Assembly (NCBI GenBank): GCA_017398355.1
Contig: JAFQGD010000048.1
Coordinates: forward strand, 1-64,000
Direction: 5' to 3'
Length of the DNA: 64,000 nucleotides
Source of the DNA: Akkermansia sp.
Lineage (GTDB): Bacteria > Verrucomicrobiota > Verrucomicrobiia > Verrucomicrobiales > Akkermansiaceae
Part shown: in pieces, positions 29,477 through 38,700 of the stretch
Layout of the letters: the number at the start of each line of letters is the position of its first letter
Numbering within the stretch: the stretch's first letter is position 1
Notes under the pieces: generated by a model
Databases searched by the model: none
What the model saw: only the letters and a program-made list of their open reading frames with translations
What the model was told of the DNA's origin: nothing
Position numbers and translations under genes: made by a program

Positions 29477-30862
29477 TTAGGCGTGAATGGCGCGCCCATC
29501 GGCAGCCAGTACGGCTTCGTGAATCGCCTCAGAGAGGGTGGGGTGGGCGTAAATCATGGCGTTCATGTCGGCATCCGTCAGCTCGCTGTTCATGGCGAGT
29601 TCGGGCGTGGCAATCATTTCTGTAGCGGTATCGCCCACGATGTGGGCGCCCAGCAGCTCGCCATTTTCTTTGCCGAAGAGCAGTTTGACAAAGCCTTCCG
29701 TCTCGCCGGTAGCCACAGCCTTGCCAATGGCCATGAAGGGGAACTTGCCCACGCGGTATTCTACGCCGGCTTCTTGCAGTTCGCGCTCGCGCTTGCCTAC
29801 GCTGGCCACCTGCGGGTGGCAATAGGTGCAGCCGGGCACATGCACGGGGTGCAGCGGGGTGTACTCGCTATCGAACATGCCTTCCACAGCCTGCTCAGCC
29901 TCGTAGCTGGCGGTGTGGGCCAGCATGATACCGCCGATGCAGTCACCCACAGCATACACGCCGCTGATGTTGGTGCGGTAGCGCTCATCCACTTTGATGA
30001 AACCACGCTCCGTCAGCTCAAGGCCGTTGGCTTCCGGCACCACAGGCACCACGCCAATGGCCACCAAGCACACATCGGCGGTGATTTCCTGCACCTTGCC
30101 GTTTTTGGCGGTGATGGTGGCAGTCACGCTATCGCCGTTGTCTCGCAGGCTATCTACCTTGGCACCGGCCATGCAGGTGATGCCCTGCTTTTTGAAAGCG
30201 CGCTCCATGGCGGTGCATACTTCGTTGTCTTCGTTGGGCAGGATGCGGGGCAGGGCCTCCACCAAGGTGACTTTGGTGCCGAAGCAGTGGTACACGTAGG
30301 AGAGCTCGGTGCCGATGGCTCCGGAGCCAATCACAATCATGCTGTCGGGGCGCTTGGGCATCACCAATGCATCCTTGCTGCCGATGATGGTCTTGCCGTT
30401 GAAGGGGAAAGCGGGTACCTCTCGGGTGCGGGCTCCGGTGGCGATGAGGATGTTTGCCCCTTCCAGCATGCTCACGCTGCCGTCTGCGGCGGTGACTTCC
30501 ACCTTGCCGGAGGCTACGATGCGAGCCTCACCGACCACGCTGTCGACCTTGTTTTTCTTGAAGAGGAATGAGATACCGTTGGAAAGACGCTCACTGATTT
30601 GGCGGGATCGGGCAATGACGGCAGGCCAGTCCACACTCAATTCACCTACGCTGATGCCGTATTCTGCGGCCTTCTTGGCCATGGTGTTGTACACCTCGCC
30701 ATTCTTGAGCAATGCTTTGGTGGGAATGCAGCCCCAGTTCAGGCAGGTGCCACCCATGCGGTCGCGCTCTATACATACCACTCGCTTGCCCAGCTGGGCT
30801 GCACGAATGGCTCCTACATACCCCGCAGGGCCACCTCCTATCACAATCAAATCATAGCTCAT
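29477..30862 (-). CDS. lpd: Dihydrolipoyl dehydrogenase (E3)
   Basis: Flavoenzyme that re-oxidises dihydrolipoamide in pyruvate/2-oxoglutarate dehydrogenase and glycine cleavage complexes. The 461-residue product has the FAD motif (VIGGGPAGYVGAIRAAQLG, residues 7-25), the redox disulfide C40-x4-C45 (GGTCLNWGCIPTKAL), the NAD motif (VIGSGAIGTELSYVYHCFGTKVTLVE) and the C-terminal catalytic pair H440/E445 (HPTLSEAIHE). No other complex subunit lies nearby. A downstream GYF_2 gene may share its transcript. Confidence 0.96.
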   Translation of the reverse strand: MSYDLIVIGGGPAGYVGAIRAAQLGKRVVCIERDRMGGTCLNWGCIPTKALLKNGEVYNTMAKKAAEYGISVGELSVDWPAVIARSRQISERLSNGISFLFKKNKVDSVVGEARIVASGKVEVTAADGSVSMLEGANILIATGARTREVPAFPFNGKTIIGSKDALVMPKRPDSMIVIGSGAIGTELSYVYHCFGTKVTLVEALPRILPNEDNEVCTAMERAFKKQGITCMAGAKVDSLRDNGDSVTATITAKNGKVQEITADVCLVAIGVVPVVPEANGLELTERGFIKVDERYRTNISGVYAVGDCIGGIMLAHTASYEAEQAVEGMFDSEYTPLHPVHVPGCTYCHPQVASVGKRERELQEAGVEYRVGKFPFMAIGKAVATGETEGFVKLLFGKENGELLGAHIVGDTATEMIATPELAMNSELTDADMNAMIYAHPTLSEAIHEAVLAADGRAIHA

Positions 30863-30989
30863 GCACGCATTTTACCCCACGCGCACGAAGCTGGCAATGC
30901 TAAAGAGCGCACTATGACAATTTGGTGTTCTCTTTATTCAAGCTTTGGTGCGCATATGCAATTTGCCATGCTCATGCAGATTCTTCATC

Positions 30990-31160
30990 ATGGTGCATTC
31001 CATTACTTGTTTCTTTGTGTTGTGTATCGCTTTTCAAATGCGATATATGGGTTGTAATGAACATAAGACACTTATGGCGTGTGAGATGTGTTCATGTGCC
31101 GCCTTGCAATATTGCTCTGTTTTTTCGGTTGATACCAAATTTTACTGCCCGCTTGCATGA
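30990..31160 (+). CDS. Possible small Cys-rich secreted peptide (56 aa)
   Basis: ATG 30990 opens a frame MVHSITCFFVLCIAFQ..., a short hydrophobic start, followed by a Cys-rich part with MACEMCSC and ending CPLA; seven Cys in 56 residues. It overlaps a copy of the palindromic promoter element, which speaks against coding. No Shine-Dalgarno sequence (none is expected here) and no recognised family. Could be chance. Confidence 0.2.
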   Translation: MVHSITCFFVLCIAFQMRYMGCNEHKTLMACEMCSCAALQYCSVFSVDTKFYCPLA

Positions 31161-31197
31161 AAAATGCCCCATTTTCAACGCAAACTCGTTTTTTTGC

Positions 31198-31227
31198 TTG
31201 CACGTCGCATTTGAATTGTGCTAAAAC
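31198..31227 (+). promoter_or_regulatory. Promoter of the Pmp-like PEP-CTERM gene
   Basis: TTGCAC (31198-31203), 18-base spacer, TAAAAC (31222-31227), 85 bases before the ATG. The spacer GTCGCATTTGAATTGTGC is a diverged version of the palindrome in the two other PEP-CTERM promoters (15 of 24 positions match over the element and -10). Confidence 0.5.
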
Positions 31228-31312
31228 ACAAGAAGGTGCTGGATTTATCACTTAATGTCACAAAATAAGTTAAGGTGGTGGTGAATCCTGTACGTGCAAA
31301 TTTACGACTGAT

Positions 31313-34171
31313 ATGAAACTACACTTACCTAAATTGCTACTGGCTGCACTCTTGGCTCTTCCACTCTCTGCTGTTGAATGGACAACGGAAACAACCGGTG
31401 ACCAAACCGTGACTGAAAATGTGACTGTAACCGGCACAGCCCCGGTGGGCAATATCACCTTCAATGGCGGGGACGGCTCCACCATTACCGTATCCGGCGA
31501 TGGTTCTATCGGCAATTCCGGTAACCTCACCGTCAGCAGTGGTACGGTGGTGATTGACGGTGTATCCCGCACGGGAAGTAACGGCAGTATTCAGGTAAGT
31601 GCCGGTGCTGCACTTGAGCTGGTGAATGGCACGCAGATTCTGACTACGAACTACAATAACGCTAGTGTTGTTGATATATACGGTACTTTGAAAGTTGAAA
31701 AATTACAGTATCAAGAGGGTAATTTAGGGGCTTTGAGAGACAATACCGGTTCTATTAAAATGTATGACGGAAGTCGCCTGGAGATTACCGGAGGTGGGGA
31801 GGCCACGGTGGGTGTATCCTTTCAAGGCTGGGGTGCAACGTACACGATTGCTCTGGCTTCCGGGGCGGAAGATGCGCTGCGTACGATGAGTTGGAATACA
31901 TCCCAAACCCGTGCTTTTACTGCCAACAGCGGGGGCGGGTGTAAACTGATTGCGGAAGTTGGTGAGTATGCTCAATTGACACTGAATAAGAGCATTGGAA
32001 CAGGGCTTGCCCTTGATAAAACCGGTAAAGGTGAGTTGGTGCTCAATGGTACTGTAAATCTGGATAGCGGGCGAGGTATAAGTGTTGTAGATGGTACTTT
32101 GAAATTGGGGGATAACGCCAATATCACTTCCGCCGGTAGTTGGTTTACTGTGGATGCCCCCGGCACATTGGATATGAACGGTAAAGCCGGTGTTCAAGGG
32201 CAGGCGCTGACAGCCAACGGCACGGTGCTGAATGCGCAGAATAATAACATGACCATCACTTTGGGCGAAACGGGTAGCCTGAGCATTTCTGCAAATGCTA
32301 CCGGTGGACATGGCGGTTCAATCATCATGGCTGCGGGCTCTACGGTTGACTTGGGCGGCTTTGAGTTTTACAACTCGATTGATTTTTCTGCCGGTGGTGA
32401 ATTAATCAACGCTGCTAACTTCCGCGGCTCCGTTGTATTGGGGGTTGATGATGAAGGCAACACCGCCATTGATTCCGATGATTTGAAAGTTTATAAGAAT
32501 GGGCTGGCTTCTGCCGGTTCGCTTTTGGTAAGCTTGAGTGAGCATTTTGACTCAACCGCACCGGATTACAACATGCTCAAAGGCCGCTTGTATGCTGCTA
32601 ATTCGGTTTCGATTAAAGGAACCGGCGGTGCGGAAAATATCTCCATCACCGGGTACACCTCGACTTACGGTGCAGTCAGTGCACAAGGTGCGGATATTGC
32701 AATCAGTAATGTAGGGGATGTGAGCCTTTCCGACAACCAGGCAAACATTGATACCGGTGAGGTTTATTTTACAGCCGGTGCGTTGAGTGCTGCCGGGAGC
32801 GTGACGATTGATGCTGCGGGCGATGTTGTCATTTCCGGTAACTCTGCGGAGGGTAATACGCAGGCCGCCGGTGCTATTTACGCCGGGGAGAAGGTGAACA
32901 TCAGCGGTGCGAGTATCCTCATTGAAGACAATACCTACAATGACGGCAACGGCGGCGCGGTGAGAGGTGATGCTGATGCTGTGAAGCTGACTGGCACGGA
33001 GGGTGATATCACCCTTCGTTCCAACACGGCGGGGGAAGCAGGCGGCGCAGTCTACGCTTCCACCGGTGTGGAGATTAGCTCGGCGGCAGATGTTATCATC
33101 GAACAAAACACTGCAACCGCCGGAGATGGCGGTGCCATATACAGCGGTGGTGATGTAACCATTACACCGGGTGATGGTGCTCAAGTGACCATCAGCGGCA
33201 ACACGGCCGGTGGTTCCGGTGGTGCTATTTATAGTAGCGGCACGGTGAAGATGAGCGGTGGCTCATACGAAATCTCGAATAACACGGCCGATGGCTACGG
33301 CGGGGCTATTTATGCTGAAACCGGCGTAGACATCTCGGCAGATGCCGGCGATATCACCTTCTCCGGTAATACGCACGATGGCGGCACTGCTAACGATGTG
33401 GAGCTTTGGGATGGCGAGGCCAATCTCTCTGCCTCCAATGGCCATACGCTGGAAATGCAGGGCGGTGTGACCGGTGCTGCGGACATGAACATCAGCACAG
33501 ATGATGCTTCTGCCGTGAAACTGGGCGGCACCAGCAGCACTGCCAACCTGACCATTCAAGATGGCCGTTTATTCGGTATTACGAGTGATTCCGGGGAGCA
33601 GGCTGTCATCAATATCGCTGCCAGCGTGACTCTCTCCAACGCCTACATGCAAGATGTCGCTCTGGTGGATGAGTCCATAGAGGCCGCACTGACCAGTGAG
33701 AATAGCACCTATATCTTCAACAACGCACCCGCAAGTGCCGTGGGTACATATTCCGGCGAGGCGCTGACATATATCACCACGGCTCCCTTGCTCAATGGGT
33801 TCACCACCATCGATGGGCTTTTGTCCGTGGGCGTGACCTACGACTTCCTGAAAGCCTTCATGTCGGCAGACGGCACCCCGGTCAACGTGATTTTGACTCT
33901 CACCTCAGACGACACCGGATTGGGTGATGAGTTCACCTTCACGCTGGATGAGAACACCATTGCTCTGCTGGAGGCATCGCAGCTTGAGAGCTACGGCTTC
34001 TATGATGCAGATAATAATCTTATCGGCGAAAACGAGGCGGCCTTGGCATCTGCCAATGGGGTGACATTCGCCATGAAGGGCATCACCAAGCTCGTCCCCG
34101 AGCCGACCTCCACAACGCTTAGCCTACTGGCGCTGGCTGCTCTGGCAGCACGCCGCCGCCGTCGCGCCTGA
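31313..34171 (+). CDS. PEP-CTERM protein with Pmp-like GGAI repeats (predicted beta-helix)
   Basis: The 952-residue product has a signal peptide (MKLHLPKLLLAALLALPLSA), a long Thr/Gly/Asn-rich region of short beta-strand repeats (about 25-480), then from about residue 500 to 700 a series of units with GGA(I/V)(Y) and (I/L)xxN(T/S)A: AAGAIYAGE, NGGAVRGD, AGGAVYAS, DGGAIYSG, SGGAIYSS, YGGAIYAE, each followed by ISGNTA-like strands. This is the repeat pattern of chlamydial polymorphic membrane proteins. A linker and the sorting signal VPEPTSTTLSLLALAALAAR plus Arg run end the protein; there is no autotransporter barrel. Likely a surface adhesin-like filament. It is probably co-transcribed with the chitinase gene 34 bases downstream. 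Confidence 0.85.
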   Translation: MKLHLPKLLLAALLALPLSAVEWTTETTGDQTVTENVTVTGTAPVGNITFNGGDGSTITVSGDGSIGNSGNLTVSSGTVVIDGVSRTGSNGSIQVSAGAALELVNGTQILTTNYNNASVVDIYGTLKVEKLQYQEGNLGALRDNTGSIKMYDGSRLEITGGGEATVGVSFQGWGATYTIALASGAEDALRTMSWNTSQTRAFTANSGGGCKLIAEVGEYAQLTLNKSIGTGLALDKTGKGELVLNGTVNLDSGRGISVVDGTLKLGDNANITSAGSWFTVDAPGTLDMNGKAGVQGQALTANGTVLNAQNNNMTITLGETGSLSISANATGGHGGSIIMAAGSTVDLGGFEFYNSIDFSAGGELINAANFRGSVVLGVDDEGNTAIDSDDLKVYKNGLASAGSLLVSLSEHFDSTAPDYNMLKGRLYAANSVSIKGTGGAENISITGYTSTYGAVSAQGADIAISNVGDVSLSDNQANIDTGEVYFTAGALSAAGSVTIDAAGDVVISGNSAEGNTQAAGAIYAGEKVNISGASILIEDNTYNDGNGGAVRGDADAVKLTGTEGDITLRSNTAGEAGGAVYASTGVEISSAADVIIEQNTATAGDGGAIYSGGDVTITPGDGAQVTISGNTAGGSGGAIYSSGTVKMSGGSYEISNNTADGYGGAIYAETGVDISADAGDITFSGNTHDGGTANDVELWDGEANLSASNGHTLEMQGGVTGAADMNISTDDASAVKLGGTSSTANLTIQDGRLFGITSDSGEQAVINIAASVTLSNAYMQDVALVDESIEAALTSENSTYIFNNAPASAVGTYSGEALTYITTAPLLNGFTTIDGLLSVGVTYDFLKAFMSADGTPVNVILTLTSDDTGLGDEFTFTLDENTIALLEASQLESYGFYDADNNLIGENEAALASANGVTFAMKGITKLVPEPTSTTLSLLALAALAARRRRRA

Positions 34172-34205
34172 TTTTACCTACCACAACCAACTCATTCCAC
34201 AAACC

Positions 34206-35720
34206 ATGAAAAAATCAACCTTATACCTTCTCCCCCTGCTGGCGGCGCTGCCCTTGCAGGCTCTCACGGTGGAGACACGCCCCACGCACGGCGTGTTCTA
34301 CGCCGGTGTGGAAAAGCAGGCTTGCCTGCAAGTCAAACTCATTGCCGATGCCGCAGATGTCGGCAAGACTATTTCCGCCATCAGCTTCACCAGCGGTAAA
34401 ACGACCAAACCGGCGGATGTGACCAAGGCTCGCTTGTATTCAACAAAGGACAATGTCTTTAGCATCAATGCGCAAAATGTGGATTATTATGCCACCCAGC
34501 AGCAAGAGGGCTCCATCAGCTCCGGTAAGGTCACATTCTCTCCCGATCTGGAAATTACAGCCGCCGGTACTTCCTACCTGTGGTTGGCCTATGATATTGC
34601 CGCCACCGCCAAGGGCAACAACAAGATAGATGCCGTGTGCACCGAGGTGAAGTTGGGCACAGAAAGCATCAAGCCTACGGCAAAATTGGGCACGCACGTG
34701 AAGAAGCGTGTCTACGGCACGGTGTATCCCTTCAAGAACCGTATTGTGCCCTATTACCGCACGGACTGGATTCACGGCTGGTCCGCCACCCCCTTGAATG
34801 CCACGCATTTCAAGAGCTTCACGGATATTATTCATTTCGGTTTTTCTTTCACCAGCGAGGGCGATGTAGCTTATCAATGGTATAATTCCGGTCCCATGGC
34901 AACCTCAGGCGCTGCGGATAGTGCTGAGCATGCTGCGCTGGCTCATGAAAAACTTAAAAAACTGCGTGGTACGGCCAAATCCCGCATTATTGCCGGCTTT
35001 GGGCATTTCCATGACCAGAGTACTGGCACGGGGCCATTTATGCAGTTTTATCAAAACAATACGGATCGCAATGCCCGCAAAGCGATAGCTCAAAAAACGG
35101 CTAAATATTTGCTGGAGAACGGGTACGATGGTATTGACCTGGACTGGGAGTATCCTAATAATGACGACCAATGGAATTGGATGGTATTAATGCTGGCCGA
35201 TTTGCGAGATGAGTTGGCCGGTTCCGGTTTGTCCGTCAGCATTGCTGCTACGCTGTGGTACAAGCAACCTATCATTGCCGTAACGGATCAGGTGGATTTC
35301 ATCAATACGATGAGCTATGACCAAACGAGCGGCAATCAGCATTCTCCCATGTCCATCTTGCAATCGGATGCTGCACGGTGCTCAGACACTTTGAAAATGC
35401 CGAAAAGTAAAGTGGTGCTCGGATTGCCCTTTTATACCAACCGCTACGGAGTTTTGTGGGCACAAGCCGGTTGGGTGAATGTGGTCAATGCTTACCCGAA
35501 TCTTGGGCCTTCTGTTAATCAGGCCATCATGACCGTAGGATCTGATACCGGCTGGCATTCCTTCAATGGTGTGAACATGATTAAAGACAAGTGCAAATGG
35601 GTGAAAGAGAATGGCTACGGGGGCGTGATGATATGGGCGTATGATACGGATGTGTCGCTCACGCACAAGATGTCGCTGGGCAAGGCCATGTACTCCGTCC
35701 TCAAGCAGACAAGACGCTGA
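34206..35720 (+). CDS. Secreted GH18 chitinase-like glycosidase
   Basis: The 504-residue product has a signal peptide (MKKSTLYLLPLLAALPLQA) and an N-terminal beta-sandwich (about 20-165) that resembles the BNR-associated domain often found in Akkermansia hydrolases. The GH18 barrel (about 175-500) carries the catalytic DGIDLDWEYP motif, with D308, D311, D313 and acid/base E315, plus INTMSYDQ (substrate-binding Tyr) and GVMIWAYDTD near the end. GH18 enzymes cleave chitin or the chitobiose core of N-glycans; a host glycan or chitin substrate is plausible, the exact one unknown. It lies 34 bases after the Pmp-like gene and before a terminator. Confidence 0.88.
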   Translation: MKKSTLYLLPLLAALPLQALTVETRPTHGVFYAGVEKQACLQVKLIADAADVGKTISAISFTSGKTTKPADVTKARLYSTKDNVFSINAQNVDYYATQQQEGSISSGKVTFSPDLEITAAGTSYLWLAYDIAATAKGNNKIDAVCTEVKLGTESIKPTAKLGTHVKKRVYGTVYPFKNRIVPYYRTDWIHGWSATPLNATHFKSFTDIIHFGFSFTSEGDVAYQWYNSGPMATSGAADSAEHAALAHEKLKKLRGTAKSRIIAGFGHFHDQSTGTGPFMQFYQNNTDRNARKAIAQKTAKYLLENGYDGIDLDWEYPNNDDQWNWMVLMLADLRDELAGSGLSVSIAATLWYKQPIIAVTDQVDFINTMSYDQTSGNQHSPMSILQSDAARCSDTLKMPKSKVVLGLPFYTNRYGVLWAQAGWVNVVNAYPNLGPSVNQAIMTVGSDTGWHSFNGVNMIKDKCKWVKENGYGGVMIWAYDTDVSLTHKMSLGKAMYSVLKQTRR

Positions 35721-35759
35721 GCCAACACCATCAACAGTATTCAACCTATCAAAAGCCGG

Positions 35760-35785
35760 GCGGGGGTAACCTCGCCCCGCTTTTT
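35760..35785 (+). terminator. Terminator after chitinase gene, abutting the next start codon
   Basis: GCGGGG (35760-35765) pairs with CCCCGC (35775-35780), then TTTTT (35781-35785). The ATG of the next gene is at 35789, so any read-through transcript has this hairpin directly in front of the start. Confidence 0.75.
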
Positions 35786-35788
35786 GCA

Positions 35789-38700
35789 ATGAAGAGAGGG
35801 GGCAACAGGAGAAGCAGCGCGTGGCATGGTGGCGAGAAAGAGCGCCGGCCGCGTGGGTTTGCGCTTATTGCCTCGCTGGCGCTGCTGGCACTGCTGGCGC
35901 TGCTGGCCTGCGGCATACTGGCGCAAATATGCTCGCTGGAGCGTGTATCCGGCCACAATGCGCTGGTGGCGCAGGCGCGGCAGCAGGCGCTTGTGGGCTT
36001 GGATGCCGCCATAGCCGAACTGCAGGAGGCCACCGGGCCGGATCGGCGGATTACAGCGAGCTCGGCCATATTGGAGGGCGGTGCGGAGCATGTGCCCCCA
36101 CATCTGCTGGGGGTGTGGGATAGCTGGGGGCGCCCCCTTTATGGCAAAACCGAGGGCGGCGGGGTACGCCGCATCAGCGATACATATAGCCCGGGCCGCA
36201 AGGCTATGTTTCGCCGCTGGTTGATTTCTGCGCGGGATACGCAGCTTACGCGCCGCATGGAAGCCGCCGCGCAGCTGAGCAATCGCCGCCCGGGTGAGCG
36301 GATTTGCCTGCTGGGAGCCGGTACACTGGGGAAAGATGCCCCGAGCAGCCACCATGTGTACGCGGATTTGCTCTACATGCCATTGGAGCACAGGCGGCAA
36401 GGCGGCTTTGCCTGGTGGGTGACCGGGGAAAACCAAAAGGCGAATCTTGCTGTGCAACATGAACCTGCTGCCACGCACCCGGCAGAAGCCTTGCGCCGCA
36501 CGTGGAACACCCCCGGGGCTTTGCCGGCGGCATATCCTGTTTTGCGGGCGGGATTGGAGCGTACGCGAAAGGCAGATACATTGCTGACACGGGCAAGCTT
36601 GGCTTTGTTGGCCAAGGGAGCGCAACCGGCAGGACAGCCATATTTTGCGGACTACACCACATGCTCTTACAGTTTGTTGACCAATGCGGCGCATGGCGGT
36701 CTGAAACAGGATTTGTGCCTGCTGCTCAATAAGGAAAGCCTGGATAACACGCCCTTTGCGCCCACGGAGGAGAGTGATACCCCGCTGGTGCCCGAATCCT
36801 GGCTGCCGGAGCGCCGCGTGCGTATGCCCATAGGCTCTTGGCAAACCCTGCACGCATACTACAACTGCTGGCCCAACGGCAGCCGAAAAGATGAGCACAT
36901 CACCCCCCGCCTTATCGGCACTCTCCCGCACCATTATACACGCCTGGGCGGTAGCGTGTTTGACAGCAACCTGCGCTATGACGGCGCGGCAAATGATGCG
37001 CCAAGCAGTTATTTGGATCTGCGCTCGCGCCAAAAAGGCAACGAAGGGGCGGGCTATGCCCGCAACCCGGTGATGCTGGCCTACCTTTGCAACCTGGCCA
37101 TGGGCACATATCAAATGAGCGATGCGGATTACCGCCTCTCCATTTATTATTCCCCGCTCTTTTTGTGGTGGAACCCCTACAATGTGCCTATGCGCATTGG
37201 CGGGCGGCGCATGTGGGCGGTGGCTGCCCCATTCAAAACGATGGCTTTGAGTAGCTATGCCGGTTTGGGGGCCTATATCGGGGCGCGGTGGGCCGGCTAC
37301 GGAATACTGCGCCGCAATGAGTGTATCATGCCGGGTATGCGCCGCATCCCGGAGAAAGAAGAATCGGGGATGAGTTGTTTGGATGGCGGGGAGTTTTTTC
37401 AAAATTCACTTTACCGCCCCACGGAAGACATCGTCTTTCAACCCGGCGAGATTTTGGTCTTTACCCCGGGTAAAAAGACCATTGCGGATGTAGAGTCGAA
37501 GTATGCAGCCAATGCCGGCACTGTGCAGACGAATGAACCGGGGAGCAACCCTTGGTTGCCGGGGTACCGTGTGCATACGGTGGCGGAGTGGTACTCCCCC
37601 ATGTATCAACGTAGCTCGGCGCCGGACCCGAACTCGCGTGGCAATGTCTTTGGTTTGAGCCTAAGCGTCCGCCAGCACAGGCTGACGGATGGCTTGCAGA
37701 TGGCCGGGGGGCGGCCGGAGTGTATCACCGTGGCGCATGGTTTCGGCGGCATGGCGCCGCCCACGGTGGCTCCGCACCCGCTGGATGCGGAGGTGCCGGA
37801 CATCTGCTCGGAAACAGGTAAGCATATTCAATCTCCCCAGCGTTTTCTCATGGCGTGGTTCAACCCGGATATCGCAGAGGGCAGCTGCATCATTACCAAT
37901 CCTCTGTCGTGGCAGAGCGGGGGGGCTCCCGGCGCGCATGAGGTTCCCTACTTCGCGGCTTCTATCGGCATTGTACCAAAATCCGCCAATGCCGCGTTGG
38001 ATACCAAGGTGTACCCCGGACGCGATTTTCGCACCAAGATGTGGCAGCACTCCAGCCCGGCCTTTTGGGGGGCTACGCTGCATCATGCAGACCACCAGCA
38101 GCGGCAGTATCACCCGTATCAGTTTGCGGCGCTTTCCATCGAGGGGGGGATGCTTTCCTTCCCCATCTCCACGGTGGGGCGCAACGGGATGCTGGGGGTG
38201 ACAACGGAAGGTGAGCAGGTGTCCTTTGCCGCTGTGGCGGAGCTGCCGGTTCACCCGCCTTTTTCGCTGGCCGGACTGGCGGGGATGCGCCTGCACCCGG
38301 GCTGGTTTCGCACCCCGAGCGGGGCAGATGCCACGCGCTTGGCACTGCAGCGCATGCAATACCAATCCGGCGTGCCGGGGGTGGGTATAGGTAATTCTTT
38401 TGCCGACCCCTGCCTGCCGCCGGATGCGGTGTATTGCCCCCATGGCGCAGAAAAGCGAGCAGGGGATGCGTCACCGGAATTGTGGGAGGAGTTTTACGAC
38501 CACGCCTTGCTCATCAATGATGCGCTGTGGGATAGGTGGTTTTGTTCTTCGGTATCGGATATGCCGGGCAATGGGCCTGCCACCATCTTGCGGGCGCGCG
38601 ATACGCTGGAGCGCTTTTTGCGCGGGCAGGGTAAATTGCCGGTTTCTCGCTACGTGAAAGCGGCGGGCGGCTATGATTCGCAGCAGTTGCTGCGCCGTCT

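Larger units (their letters stand above)
30863..31312. other. 450-base spacer with two copies of the PEP-CTERM promoter element
   Basis: The right part carries the promoter of the Pmp-like gene (31198-31227). A further copy of the palindromic element, ATCGCTTTTCAAATGCGAT (31026-31044) running into TATATG (31044-31049), lies 260 bases upstream of that gene with no gene clearly served by it. A small Cys-rich frame (30990-31160) spans it. The lpd promoter must lie at the left end, but no clear -35/-10 pair was picked. Confidence 0.55.

Noticed and set aside
29435..30571. 378-codon plus-strand frame over lpd, and 279-codon plus-strand frame over the TRIC gene (28291-29130)
   Set aside because: lpd and TRIC have complete motif sets on the minus strand; the plus-strand products are His/Gly-rich shadows.
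35741..37402. 553-codon frame antisense to the prepilin-like gene
   Set aside because: The translation is low-complexity Arg/Ala/Gln-rich with no signal or domain; the sense frame has a prepilin start and extends 1,265 codons between a chitinase gene and a terminator.
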